Origin: CAZFGN01 sp964518695 | GTDB taxonomy: Bacteria; Patescibacteriota; Minisyncoccia; UBA6257; Colwellbacteraceae | DNA length: 20,479 nucleotides | Assembly: GCA_964518695.1 (NCBI GenBank) | Contig: CAZFGN010000007.1 | Coordinates: forward strand, 1 to 20,479 | Direction: 5' to 3' | Position numbers and translations under genes: made by a program | Notes under the pieces: generated by a model | Told to the model about the DNA's origin: nothing | What the model saw: only the letters and a program-made list of their open reading frames with translations | The model's database searches: none | Shown: piece after piece, positions 13,433 to 20,021 of the stretch | Layout: each line of letters opens with the position of its first letter | Numbering within the stretch: position 1 is the stretch's first letter

Positions 13433-15943
13433 TTACCTCCCATGGCACTTCTTATATTTCTTGCCACTTCCGCATGGGCAAGGGTCATTACGCCCAACTG
13501 CTTTAAATCCAATGTCTTTTTGAGGTAATACCGAAGACGAGGGCATATCTTCTTTAACCCTCTCTATTTTCAAGATGTTATTAAAAACCCACGTTTCAAT
13601 ATTCGCCATCATAGCATCGAAGAGCATTTTGCTTTCACGCCTGTATTCAACGAGCGGATCTTTCTGGCCATAGGCACGCAAGCGCACAGATTCCACAAGC
13701 GCTTCTATATCCTCTAAATGACTCATCCACAAAAAATCAAGCAATGATGAGATTTGATGCCTAACTACATCCAGATTGTCATACTTTTCTAATCTTTCCT
13801 TAAAGAAGGCTTTTGCTTCTTCCACACTTTCGCAACTCAACCCAGCTTCTTTAAAAATCTTGACGAGATCATCAATCGGCATTTCCGCTCTCTCTAGAGT
13901 ATCTAGATAACCCATGATAATCTCGCTTATAATCCCGCGTAAACCGTCTTTGTCTAAAGCACCTAAAATTTCCTGCCTTTTCTTATAAAAATTAACTCTC
14001 TGTTTATTTAAAACGTCATCGTAATCTAATAAATGCTTACGAGCATCCAAGTTGAATCCTTCTATTTTCCCTTGGGCTTGAGCCACGGCCCGAGAAACCA
14101 TTTTATTTTCTATGGGCATATCATCGGGTAAATTTAATCCCCCCATGAGTTTTTGAATCCACTCGCCACCGAAAACACGTAGTAAATCGTCCTCTAAGGA
14201 AAGGAAAAATTGAGAAGACCCCGAGTCTCCCTGCCTACCACTCCTTCCACGGAGCTGGTTGTCTATGCGCCTTGCTTCATGACGTTCGGTACCAATAATA
14301 TGTAAGCCTCCTAAATCTCTCACTTTCCCCGCTTCTTCCGGATTGGGAGGATTACCGCCTAAAATGATGTCTACTCCACGACCAGCCATATTTGTAGCCA
14401 CGGTAACAGCGCCCAGCCTTCCAGCTTGGGCTATAATCGCACCTTCCCTTTCGTGATTTTTAGCGTTTAAGATTTCGTAAGGAATACCTTCTTCTTTAAG
14501 ATATTTAGAAAGTATCTCATTTTTCTCTATTGAAACTGTGCCGATAAGAACTGGTTGACCAGCTTCGTGTCTTTCTTTAACTTCGTTAACCACAGCGGTA
14601 TATTTGGCATCCAGATTTTTATAAATAAGATCTGATAAATCCTTTCTTATAAGAGGCTTGTTTGAAGGAATACTTACCACCTCTAAACCATAAACTTTAT
14701 GGAATTCTTCCGCCGAAGTTTGAGCCGTACCGGTCATACCGGCTATCTTTTTATAAAGACGAAAGTAATTTTGAATAGTTATTTGAGCTAGAGTTCTCGT
14801 TTCTTCATTGACTCGAACCCCCTCTTTCGCTTCCACCGCCTGGTGGATTCCGGCCGACCAGCGCCTTCCAGACATCAGCCTACCCGTAAATTGATCGACA
14901 ATAACTACCTCTCCATCACGAACTACATAATCTCTATCTCTTAAAAATAATGCTTTGGCCTTCAGACTGACTTCAAGGTAATGAACCAGTCTTAAATTGT
15001 TCGTCGAGTACAGATCTTTAACCCCAATCATGGCCTCAATTTTATCGATACCCGACTCGTTTATCTCCGCGGATTTCAATTTTTCATCAACCTCGTAATC
15101 TTCGCCTTCTTTCAACCGGTCAACTGACCTCGCGAAGATTTTGTAAAATTCCGATGACTCTTTATCCGCTACGGAAATAATAAGCGGCGTTCTCGCTTCA
15201 TCTATTAAGATAGAATCCACTTCATCTATAACGGCGAAATTAAGTTCGCGCTGAACTTGCCCGGTCGGATCCTGGGCTAGGTTATCCCTAAGATAATCGA
15301 AGCCAAATTCGTGATTGGTGCCATAGACAATATCGGCCAAGTAAGCTTCCCGCCGAGATATGGGACGCAAAAATTCTTCTTGAACCAAAAAACTACCTGT
15401 TGTGTCCCGCTCTTTATCTATGAGTGCCTCGCCCTCTTTTGTAATATGCCAGTCAGGATCATAAATATAGGCGCCGTCGTGCACTAGGCAACTAACCCGC
15501 AGGCCCAAGAAATGGTATATCTGACTCATCCAAACAGTATCTCTCTTAGCCAAATAATCATTTACAGTAATTACATGCACTCCTTTAGCCGTAAGAGCAT
15601 TCAAATATATAGGAGCGGTAGCCGCAAGGGTTTTCCCCTCACCAGTGATCATCTCGGCTATTTGGCCATGGTGGAGAACCATACCTCCCCAAAGCTGGAC
15701 ATCATATTGGCGTTGGCCTAAAGTCCGCCTTGAGACTTCCCTTACTAAAGCGAAAGCTCTCGGTAGAAGGCCCTCAACATCGGCTCCCTTTGAAATCAAG
15801 CCCTTTAGGGATTCACTCTCAACTCTCAAGGCCTCCTCTGTAAGATTCTTCAGCTCCCCTTCAAGGGCATTTATCTCGTCTATTTCCCGTGGTGGAGAAT
15901 GAGGAGAACCAAAAAAGTTCCCCAGTATATTGGTAAATATCAT
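13433..15943 (-). CDS. secA: Preprotein translocase motor ATPase SecA
   Basis: 836 residues, a usual SecA length. Motifs in order: Walker A MITGEGKTLAA near residue 98, the NBD1 Q-motif region RTLGQRQYDVQLWGGMVLH, YGTNHEFGFDYLRDN, the DEAD-like VIDEVDSILIDEARTPLIIS, GMTGTA, NBD2 with TVATNMAGRGVDIILGG, and the IGTERHEARRIDNQLRGRSGRQGD motif. The C-terminus carries the SEC-C zinc site, CPCGSGKKYKKCHG, which in other bacteria binds SecB or ribosomes. SecA pushes unfolded proteins through SecYEG. The ATG at 15943 is four bases after the hpf stop, so the two genes are co-transcribed. An AAGGG lies upstream within the end of hpf. Confidence 0.98.
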   Translation of the reverse strand: MIFTNILGNFFGSPHSPPREIDEINALEGELKNLTEEALRVESESLKGLISKGADVEGLLPRAFALVREVSRRTLGQRQYDVQLWGGMVLHHGQIAEMITGEGKTLAATAPIYLNALTAKGVHVITVNDYLAKRDTVWMSQIYHFLGLRVSCLVHDGAYIYDPDWHITKEGEALIDKERDTTGSFLVQEEFLRPISRREAYLADIVYGTNHEFGFDYLRDNLAQDPTGQVQRELNFAVIDEVDSILIDEARTPLIISVADKESSEFYKIFARSVDRLKEGEDYEVDEKLKSAEINESGIDKIEAMIGVKDLYSTNNLRLVHYLEVSLKAKALFLRDRDYVVRDGEVVIVDQFTGRLMSGRRWSAGIHQAVEAKEGVRVNEETRTLAQITIQNYFRLYKKIAGMTGTAQTSAEEFHKVYGLEVVSIPSNKPLIRKDLSDLIYKNLDAKYTAVVNEVKERHEAGQPVLIGTVSIEKNEILSKYLKEEGIPYEILNAKNHEREGAIIAQAGRLGAVTVATNMAGRGVDIILGGNPPNPEEAGKVRDLGGLHIIGTERHEARRIDNQLRGRSGRQGDSGSSQFFLSLEDDLLRVFGGEWIQKLMGGLNLPDDMPIENKMVSRAVAQAQGKIEGFNLDARKHLLDYDDVLNKQRVNFYKKRQEILGALDKDGLRGIISEIIMGYLDTLERAEMPIDDLVKIFKEAGLSCESVEEAKAFFKERLEKYDNLDVVRHQISSLLDFLWMSHLEDIEALVESVRLRAYGQKDPLVEYRRESKMLFDAMMANIETWVFNNILKIERVKEDMPSSSVLPQKDIGFKAVGRNDPCPCGSGKKYKKCHGR

Positions 15944-15947
15944 TTAA

Positions 15948-16253
15948 TTATTTACCCTTGTATTTCTCTATCTCCCTTCTCAATTTATCCTTCACGGCAT
16001 CAATGGCTGCTCTCATATCATCGTGATCCTCTTCGGCTCTCAAAACCTTTCCAGGTAAATCAAGATTAATATCCACATGATAAACATTGCCACTGCGATG
16101 ATGACGTGTCGATCTTGCCACCTCAACCCTAGCCCGGACAACATCCGCATCTATCCCTCGCAATAGCCTATTAAGGCTATCCAGCTTCTCTTCAATATAG
16201 ACTTTCAAAGGCTCTGTTAAATCCAAACCAGTTGCCTTAATCATAATCTTCAT
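15948..16253 (-). CDS. hpf: Short-form ribosome hibernation promoting factor (HPF/YfiA family)
   Basis: 101 residues from the ATG at 16253, giving MKIMIKATGLDLTEPLKVYIEEKL, the usual family start; an ATG at 16280 would add a hydrophobic stretch foreign to the family. Further motifs are the basic ARSTRHHRSGNVYHVDINLDLPGKVLRAEE and DDMRAAIDAVKDKLRREIEKYK. It is the short form, without the C-terminal dimerisation domain of long HPF. The family binds the 30S decoding region and silences ribosomes in stationary phase. A perfect TATAAT seven bases before the ATG predicts a leaderless mRNA. It precedes secA by four bases. Translation of hpf mRNA without a Shine-Dalgarno site might let it respond differently when ribosomes hibernate; that is only inference. 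Confidence 0.93.
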   Translation of the reverse strand: MKIMIKATGLDLTEPLKVYIEEKLDSLNRLLRGIDADVVRARVEVARSTRHHRSGNVYHVDINLDLPGKVLRAEEDHDDMRAAIDAVKDKLRREIEKYKGK

Positions 16254-16266
16254 GACTTCAATTATA
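16254..16266 (-). promoter_or_regulatory. Leaderless promoter -10 element of hpf-secA
   Basis: On the minus strand TATAAT is at 16266-16261, then seven bases, then the hpf ATG at 16253. Only a weak TTTGCT is found 17 bases upstream of it. There is no Shine-Dalgarno sequence. The promoter lies directly after the terminator of the upstream microgene. Confidence 0.55.
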
Positions 16267-16286
16267 AAGATAAAAATCATAAAAGC

Positions 16287-16321
16287 AAAATCCCCACGAT
16301 CAACCTATCGGTGGGGATTTT
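16287..16321 (-). terminator. Terminator of the 18-residue microgene
   Basis: AAAATCCCCAC (16287-16297) pairs with GTGGGGATTTT (16311-16321), a perfect eleven-pair stem with GAT/ATC partly extending it inside the loop. On the minus strand TTTTGCTTTT follows. It lies 18 bases after the microgene stop and separates it from hpf-secA. Confidence 0.85.
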
Positions 16322-16339
16322 ATTGACAACAAGAAAGAT

Positions 16340-16396
16340 TTATCTCCTCTTCTTAGCGGTCTTTTTTGCAACTTTCTTTTTCTTTGCCTTTGCCAT
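16340..16396 (-). CDS. 18-residue lysine-rich peptide, histone H1-tail-like
   Basis: The whole protein is MAKAKKKKVAKKTAKKRR: 11 of 18 residues are Lys or Arg and four are Ala, with no acidic residue. This resembles the Lys-Ala tails of bacterial histone H1-like proteins (Hc1, AlgP). It is far shorter; tiny basic ribosomal proteins such as bTHX (about 26 residues) are the other analogue. Evidence that it is a gene: a TATAAT about 90 bases upstream on the same strand, a strong terminator 18 bases after the stop, and no other frame to explain this 240-base gap between murB and hpf. It has no clear Shine-Dalgarno sequence. It probably binds nucleic acid. The possibility that the unit is a roughly 195-base RNA and the frame is accidental remains. 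Confidence 0.6.
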   Translation of the reverse strand: MAKAKKKKVAKKTAKKRR

Positions 16397-16487
16397 TGTG
16401 TTTAGTTTTTACTCATCGGCCTCTCGACTAGGAAACCAATTTTTATTTTTTAAACCTAAGCTTCTACATTAAGTTTACAACAAATGA

Positions 16488-16509
16488 ATTATAAAAACAC
16501 TGTGGATAA
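16488..16509 (-). promoter_or_regulatory. DnaA-box-like 9-mer followed by TATAAT upstream of the microgene
   Basis: On the minus strand TTATCCACA (16509-16501), the exact DnaA-box consensus, is followed by seven bases and TATAAT (16493-16488). Transcription would start near 16481 and give a leader of about 85 bases before the microgene. No -35 is evident. Confidence 0.4.
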
Positions 16510-16521
16510 CTATTAGATTAC

Positions 16522-17445
16522 TTAGAAAATCAAAATTTCTTCTTCTAGTTCGATCGCGAACTTATCTAAAACCGCCGACTTAACTAACTTTATAAGATTC
16601 TTTACGTCTTGTGAGGTCGCGTCTAGGACATTCACTATAAAATTGGGGTGTTTAGGCGATATCATCGCTCCCCCATTAGAAATGCCCCTAAGGCCTGTTT
16701 CAGAGATGAGGAAAGCCGTAGGTATTACCGGAAATGGATCTTGTTTAATAACACGATTAAACCTCTCTAAGTCCAAATTGGGATACTTGGCAATAGAAAC
16801 GTTCTTAAAAACACTACCGGCATTTGGATATTCCATAGGATGCCGTTCACGGCGATAAGATATCTTATTTTCTATATTATTTTTAATAGATTCTACCTCC
16901 CCCGGTAGTAGCGATAGAATAATTTCTATAATAATTTCCCTACCGTTCGTTTTAAAAACGCTAGTTCTATAATCAAACTCGCATTCATCGTTGTTCCTTC
17001 GAATCAACTCCGAAGTTTCAACATCTAAACTCAAAACTCCTTTAATTATGTCCTTAATTTCACCTCCAAACGCCCCAGCGTTACCGCGAACAGCCCCACC
17101 TAATGTACCGGGTAACCCACCAGCCCATTCAAGACCGGAGAAACCATGAAGTATAGTAAATTCAAGAAGATCGACCATTAGAATTCCTGCTCCGGCAGTT
17201 ATTTCAAATTCATTTTTTCGCAAAGTCTCAATAGTAGGTTTTAAAACCAAGCCGTCGAATCCAGAATCGGCCCAAAGGATATTAGTACCTCCCCCCAAAA
17301 CAAAAAGAGGCAAGTTTTCCATACGAGCTTTATTGACCGATTGAATGAGTTCCTCAATGGTTCTTGCTTCTTTAAAAAACCTAGCTTCTCCACCTATTCT
17401 GAAACTCCCCAGTTTATTTAATTTAATATTACTTTCAAAATCCAT
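16522..17445 (-). CDS. murB: UDP-N-acetylenolpyruvoylglucosamine reductase MurB
   Basis: 307 residues from the ATG at 17445 (MDFESNIKLNKLGSFRIGGEARFF), which fits the family start; TTG 17499 and GTG 17475 are in-frame alternatives. It is an FAD enzyme that reduces enolpyruvyl-UDP-GlcNAc to UDP-MurNAc in cytoplasmic peptidoglycan synthesis. Visible motifs are the FAD-site GGGTNILWAD, GLEWAGGLPGTLGGAVRGNAGAFGGE, FDYRTSVFK with the active-site Arg, YPNAGSVFKN with the proton-donating Ser, the substrate-binding GLRGISNGGAMISPKHPNFIVN, and a terminal Glu-rich strand with the catalytic Glu. The length and the missing long loop fit type II MurB. It stands alone on the minus strand, with a structured 130-base upstream region. 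Confidence 0.95.
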   Translation of the reverse strand: MDFESNIKLNKLGSFRIGGEARFFKEARTIEELIQSVNKARMENLPLFVLGGGTNILWADSGFDGLVLKPTIETLRKNEFEITAGAGILMVDLLEFTILHGFSGLEWAGGLPGTLGGAVRGNAGAFGGEIKDIIKGVLSLDVETSELIRRNNDECEFDYRTSVFKTNGREIIIEIILSLLPGEVESIKNNIENKISYRRERHPMEYPNAGSVFKNVSIAKYPNLDLERFNRVIKQDPFPVIPTAFLISETGLRGISNGGAMISPKHPNFIVNVLDATSQDVKNLIKLVKSAVLDKFAIELEEEILIF

Positions 17446-17471
17446 ATTCGTAAAAAGGCCTATCCTTATCC

Positions 17472-17537
17472 CCACTGGGGCGACAGTGGTGACCTCCAAT
17501 ACTTATTTGTTGTAAATGAGTGCTCGTCCTGTCGCCC
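17472..17537 (-). promoter_or_regulatory. Upstream region of murB with two mutually exclusive stems
   Basis: In minus-strand RNA order, GGGCGACAG (17537-17529) can pair with CTGTCGCCC (17486-17478), nine pairs over 42 bases. Alternatively CCACTG (17489-17484) pairs with CAGTGG (17477-17472) in a local six-pair hairpin. Both use the segment around 17484-17486 and 17477-17480. The region lies just before the murB ATG. The remainder of 17500-17630 holds only one more small hairpin (GCCTAG/CTAGGC near 17592-17609); no tRNA or ORF was seen. Confidence 0.35.
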
Positions 17538-17630
17538 GATTACATTCTACCAATGTTTCAAGCGTTACTCCAGATTGACACTTAAGCACCGCCTAGCTGG
17601 GACTAGGCTCCAAGAAAAGAAGTAAAGTCG

Positions 17631-18272
17631 TTAATTGAGGCTTACATCAAATTCTCTGTAATTAACTTTATTGATAAACTCAGGGAGTTTTTTAGTGACG
17701 GCGACTGGCTTGAATTCGGAAATAGAAGAATTAATTCCAAAAGCAATTTCTTGAGCTTGATATGGCGTAGGAGCAGAAATGAGAATCCTAAAACTAGTTA
17801 ACCTCTTCGCTCCCTTCCCTTTGACGGCAACAAATTGAGCCACTACTCCTTCACCAACCTCGTTCACTCTAGAAAAATCTACAGTTTTCAGATCCAAATC
17901 TAGCGCATCACTCTTAAGATAAAAACCCATGTGACTTCCGCCGGGATGGTAAATATTGTATTCCGTAGCGACTATTGCTCCGATTGATTTAACCACCGAT
18001 TGCACCCGTCGCTCCGGTATTGCCAGATAATAGCGGACATCTTCACCTAAATGATGAACTGCTATTTCAAAAACGAAAGGAACCGGTATGGACTTTATAA
18101 TATCGTTTAACTTTAGGTCCTTGTAATAGGACTCTGGGATTTCAAGAAGCACAAAACGCTTACGCAAAAGCAATTTATGGCGCATCGCTTTCATTACTGG
18201 CACTGCCGCCAAAATAAGCAAGAACGCAATGATCGCGAAAGCGACATTATTTGGATTAAGATATAAAGGCAT
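17631..18272 (-). CDS. One-TM protein of unknown function, possibly related to the N-terminal part of CPR T4SS-type ATPase partners
   Basis: 213 residues from the ATG at 18272 (MPLYLNPNNVAFAIIAFLLIL); upstream starts lie inside the divergent gene and add no family-like sequence. One membrane helix at about 9-26 is followed by a basic stretch (MRHKLLLRKR), so the rest is cytoplasmic. It contains FVLLEIPESYYKDLKLNDIIKSI, FEIAVHHLGEDVRYYLAIPERRVQSVVKSI and ATEYNIYHP. This alternation (LEI-P, then a beta strand, xxYYLAIP, then an arch ending Y-P) resembles by eye the domain preceding VirB4/TraC-like proteins in CPR genomes (DUF8128-like), but no ATPase domain follows here. Treat the likeness as tentative. 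It is divergent from the glycosyltransferase, with 16 bp between the start codons. Confidence 0.7.
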   Translation of the reverse strand: MPLYLNPNNVAFAIIAFLLILAAVPVMKAMRHKLLLRKRFVLLEIPESYYKDLKLNDIIKSIPVPFVFEIAVHHLGEDVRYYLAIPERRVQSVVKSIGAIVATEYNIYHPGGSHMGFYLKSDALDLDLKTVDFSRVNEVGEGVVAQFVAVKGKGAKRLTSFRILISAPTPYQAQEIAFGINSSISEFKPVAVTKKLPEFINKVNYREFDVSLN

Positions 18273-18288
18273 TGTAGTATTATTGTAG
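18273..18288. promoter_or_regulatory. 16-bp bidirectional promoter between divergent start codons
   Basis: The whole intergenic region is 16 bases. On the plus strand TATTAT (18278-18283) stands five bases before the ATG at 18289. On the minus strand the same bases read TACAATAATA, offering TACAAT nine bases or AATAAT six bases before the ATG at 18272. Both mRNAs would be leaderless or nearly so, from overlapping -10 elements. Confidence 0.5.
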
Positions 18289-19738
18289 ATGAGAAAAGAA
18301 TATGGTTTTCTCTTCGTTATAGTTATTATAGCGGCACTGTTTAGACTTGCCAATCTGTCAGTCATTCCTCCGGGTTTATACCCTGATGAAGCTATGAATG
18401 GCAGTAATGCCCTAGAGGCAATGGAAACGGGAGAGTTTAAAATCTTTTATCCCGAAAATAATGGTAGGGAAGGGTTATTTATTAACATCCAAGCTGTTTC
18501 GATAGCTCTCTTTGGTAATACTGTTTTTGCCCTACACTTACCGAGCGCTTTTTTTGGCATTATGACTGTTCTTGGAATCTATTTCCTCTCCCGTGAACTT
18601 TTTAAAGATGACAAATCCATAGCGATTCTAGCCGCGTTTATTTTGGCTACCAGTTTCTGGCACATAAACTTTTCCCGCATAGGCTTCAGAGCCATTATGG
18701 CACCCTTTTTTATGACTTGGGGAACTTATTTTCTTTTCAAGCTCATGGCCGATCGCAAGGTTATTTACGGCGTTTTAGGAGGTATGATTTACGGCTTGGG
18801 ATTCCATTCTTATATAGCTTATCGGGCCACTCCCGCCATCATACTTTTTATACTCACGGGGATATGGCTCGCATATAAGAAACAAAAAATGTTAAAAGAG
18901 TTCTATCTCTATTCTTCAATTTTTATCTTATTTACCTTGATCGCAGTCGCCCCTTTAATGTTTTACTTTTTAAACAATTCTCAAGATTTCTTTGGACGAA
19001 CGAGCGAAATATCTGTTTTCAACTCTCCCACACCGATGAAGGATTTAGGACTCAACATTGTGAAAACTTTAGGAATGTTTAGTTTTGACGGCGACCACAA
19101 CTGGCGCCACAATATTTCAGGGTCGCCCCAACTCTTTTGGCCAGTCGGAATATTATTTGTGATTGGCATAACATCCGGCCTTGCTTCCTTGTTCCGAGGG
19201 GAAAAACGTTTGGCATTACTTACTATTTTTGTTTGGACCGGCGCAGCCGCTCTGCCCGTGATCGTCTCCAACGAAGGTATTCCCCACGCACTGCGGGCGA
19301 TACTCATGATCCCGCCAGTTGTAGTAACGGCAAGCCTTGGTGGAATTTGGATATATCAATGGCTCAAGGAAAGAATAAATGAAAAAAGTCTTCGGCTTAC
19401 CACGATTATCTTTGCCCTCCTTTTGGTCTTCAATGCATACCGGAGTTATTTTGTAGTTTGGGGCAAAAACCCAAACGTTCCTGGAGCATTCGCCAAAAAT
19501 TACGTAGAGCTAGCTAAAGAAATCAACGACCTCCCTCAATCAACCCACAAAATCGTGATTGTTAACGCAGGNNNNNNNNNNGGTAGAGGTGAGAGGCATC
19601 TCTATGCCCGCGCAAACAGTAATGTTCCTCACTAACTCTTTCACCGAAAAAGGAAGGTTAAAAAATAATATAGAATATCTAACCCCCGATAAATTCACAA
19701 CCGCTCCGGTTGGAGCGGTTGTGTTACCTCTGCGCTGA
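18289..19738 (+). CDS. GT-C glycosyltransferase (GT39/ArnT-like), interrupted by an assembly gap
   Basis: A polytopic membrane protein of about 480 residues. It opens with a helix (MRKEYGFLFVIVIIAALFRL) and NLSVIPPGLYPDEAMNGSNA, where the Asp-Glu pair in the first outer loop is the GT-C catalytic motif. Then follow NNGREGLFINIQAVSIALFG, about ten further hydrophobic segments, and RIGFRAIMAPFFMTWGTYFLFKL. The family transfers sugars from polyprenyl-phosphate donors to surface lipid, glycan or protein. Ten N at 19572 break the frame. The true end is in the plus-one frame after the gap (VEVRGISMPAQTVMFLTNSF, ending GAVVLPLR, TGA 19736-19738), so the short stop at 19635 is an artefact. Start: TATTAT five bases upstream. 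The acceptor is unknown. Confidence 0.88.
19572..19581. other. Assembly gap (ten N) inside the glycosyltransferase gene
   Basis: Ten N. The convincing post-gap frame is displaced by one from the pre-gap frame, so the missing length must be a multiple of three if the gene is intact. Ten is a placeholder. Confidence 0.9.
19696..19723. terminator. Hairpin at the convergent 3' ends of the glycosyltransferase and the 19992 gene
   Basis: A perfect twelve-pair stem (CACAACCGCTCC with GGAGCGGTTGTG) and loop GGTT. It lies inside the last codons of the plus-strand gene and 20 bases after the minus-strand stop at 19744. Neither side has a strong U-tract (minus side GAATTTATC), so it may be a weak terminator or an RNA-end stabiliser. 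Confidence 0.5.
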
Positions 19739-19743
19739 AAAGA

Positions 19744-19992
19744 TTAGAGACTCTTCAAATCGGAATCAATATCACCGAATTCTTTTTCTAAATCTTCAAC
19801 GTTTATACCATTCAATGATTGATCAATACTCGCACTCGAATCAGCAGGAACAACCTCGCTAACCGGTACCGTAGTTGTCGGCGGGTTTGCCGGTGGAGTA
19901 ACATAACTTGACTGCATATTCCAAACAACAATACCAATAAAGGCAGCTACTATTGCGAGAACGACTATAGTGATAGAAACATTTTTACTCAT
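19744..19992 (-). CDS. Small bitopic protein with Pro/Thr linker and acidic C-terminal helix
   Basis: 82 residues: MSKN, a membrane helix at about 6-25 (SITIVVLAIVAAFIGIVVWNM), a low-complexity linker rich in Pro, Thr, Val and Ser, then an acidic helical end (SLNGINVEDLEKEFGDIDSDLKSL). The C-terminus is expected outside the membrane. Small proteins of this plan are frequent in CPR genomes and often sit beside secreted coiled-coil proteins, as here; I know of no function. It starts 29 bases after the stop of the coiled-coil gene and is probably in the same operon. No Shine-Dalgarno sequence is seen. Confidence 0.75.
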   Translation of the reverse strand: MSKNVSITIVVLAIVAAFIGIVVWNMQSSYVTPPANPPTTTVPVSEVVPADSSASIDQSLNGINVEDLEKEFGDIDSDLKSL

Positions 19993-20021
19993 AGTTTTAG
20001 GTCTTGATTTTTCGACTTCTT

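Noticed and set aside
16397..16430. Hammerhead-like GATGAG and GTCGAG motifs before the microgene
   Set aside because: The invariant CTGATGA and GAAA core of a hammerhead ribozyme is not present in the right order.
17500..17630. Possible tRNA or other small stable RNA between murB and the 17631 gene
   Set aside because: No T-loop GTTCRA sequence, acceptor stem or anticodon arm could be assembled; only small hairpins are present.
17631..18365. Longer N-terminus for the minus-strand one-TM gene, from 18365
   Set aside because: The extra 31 residues lie inside the divergent glycosyltransferase and show no family-like pattern; the ATG at 18272 starts directly before the membrane helix.
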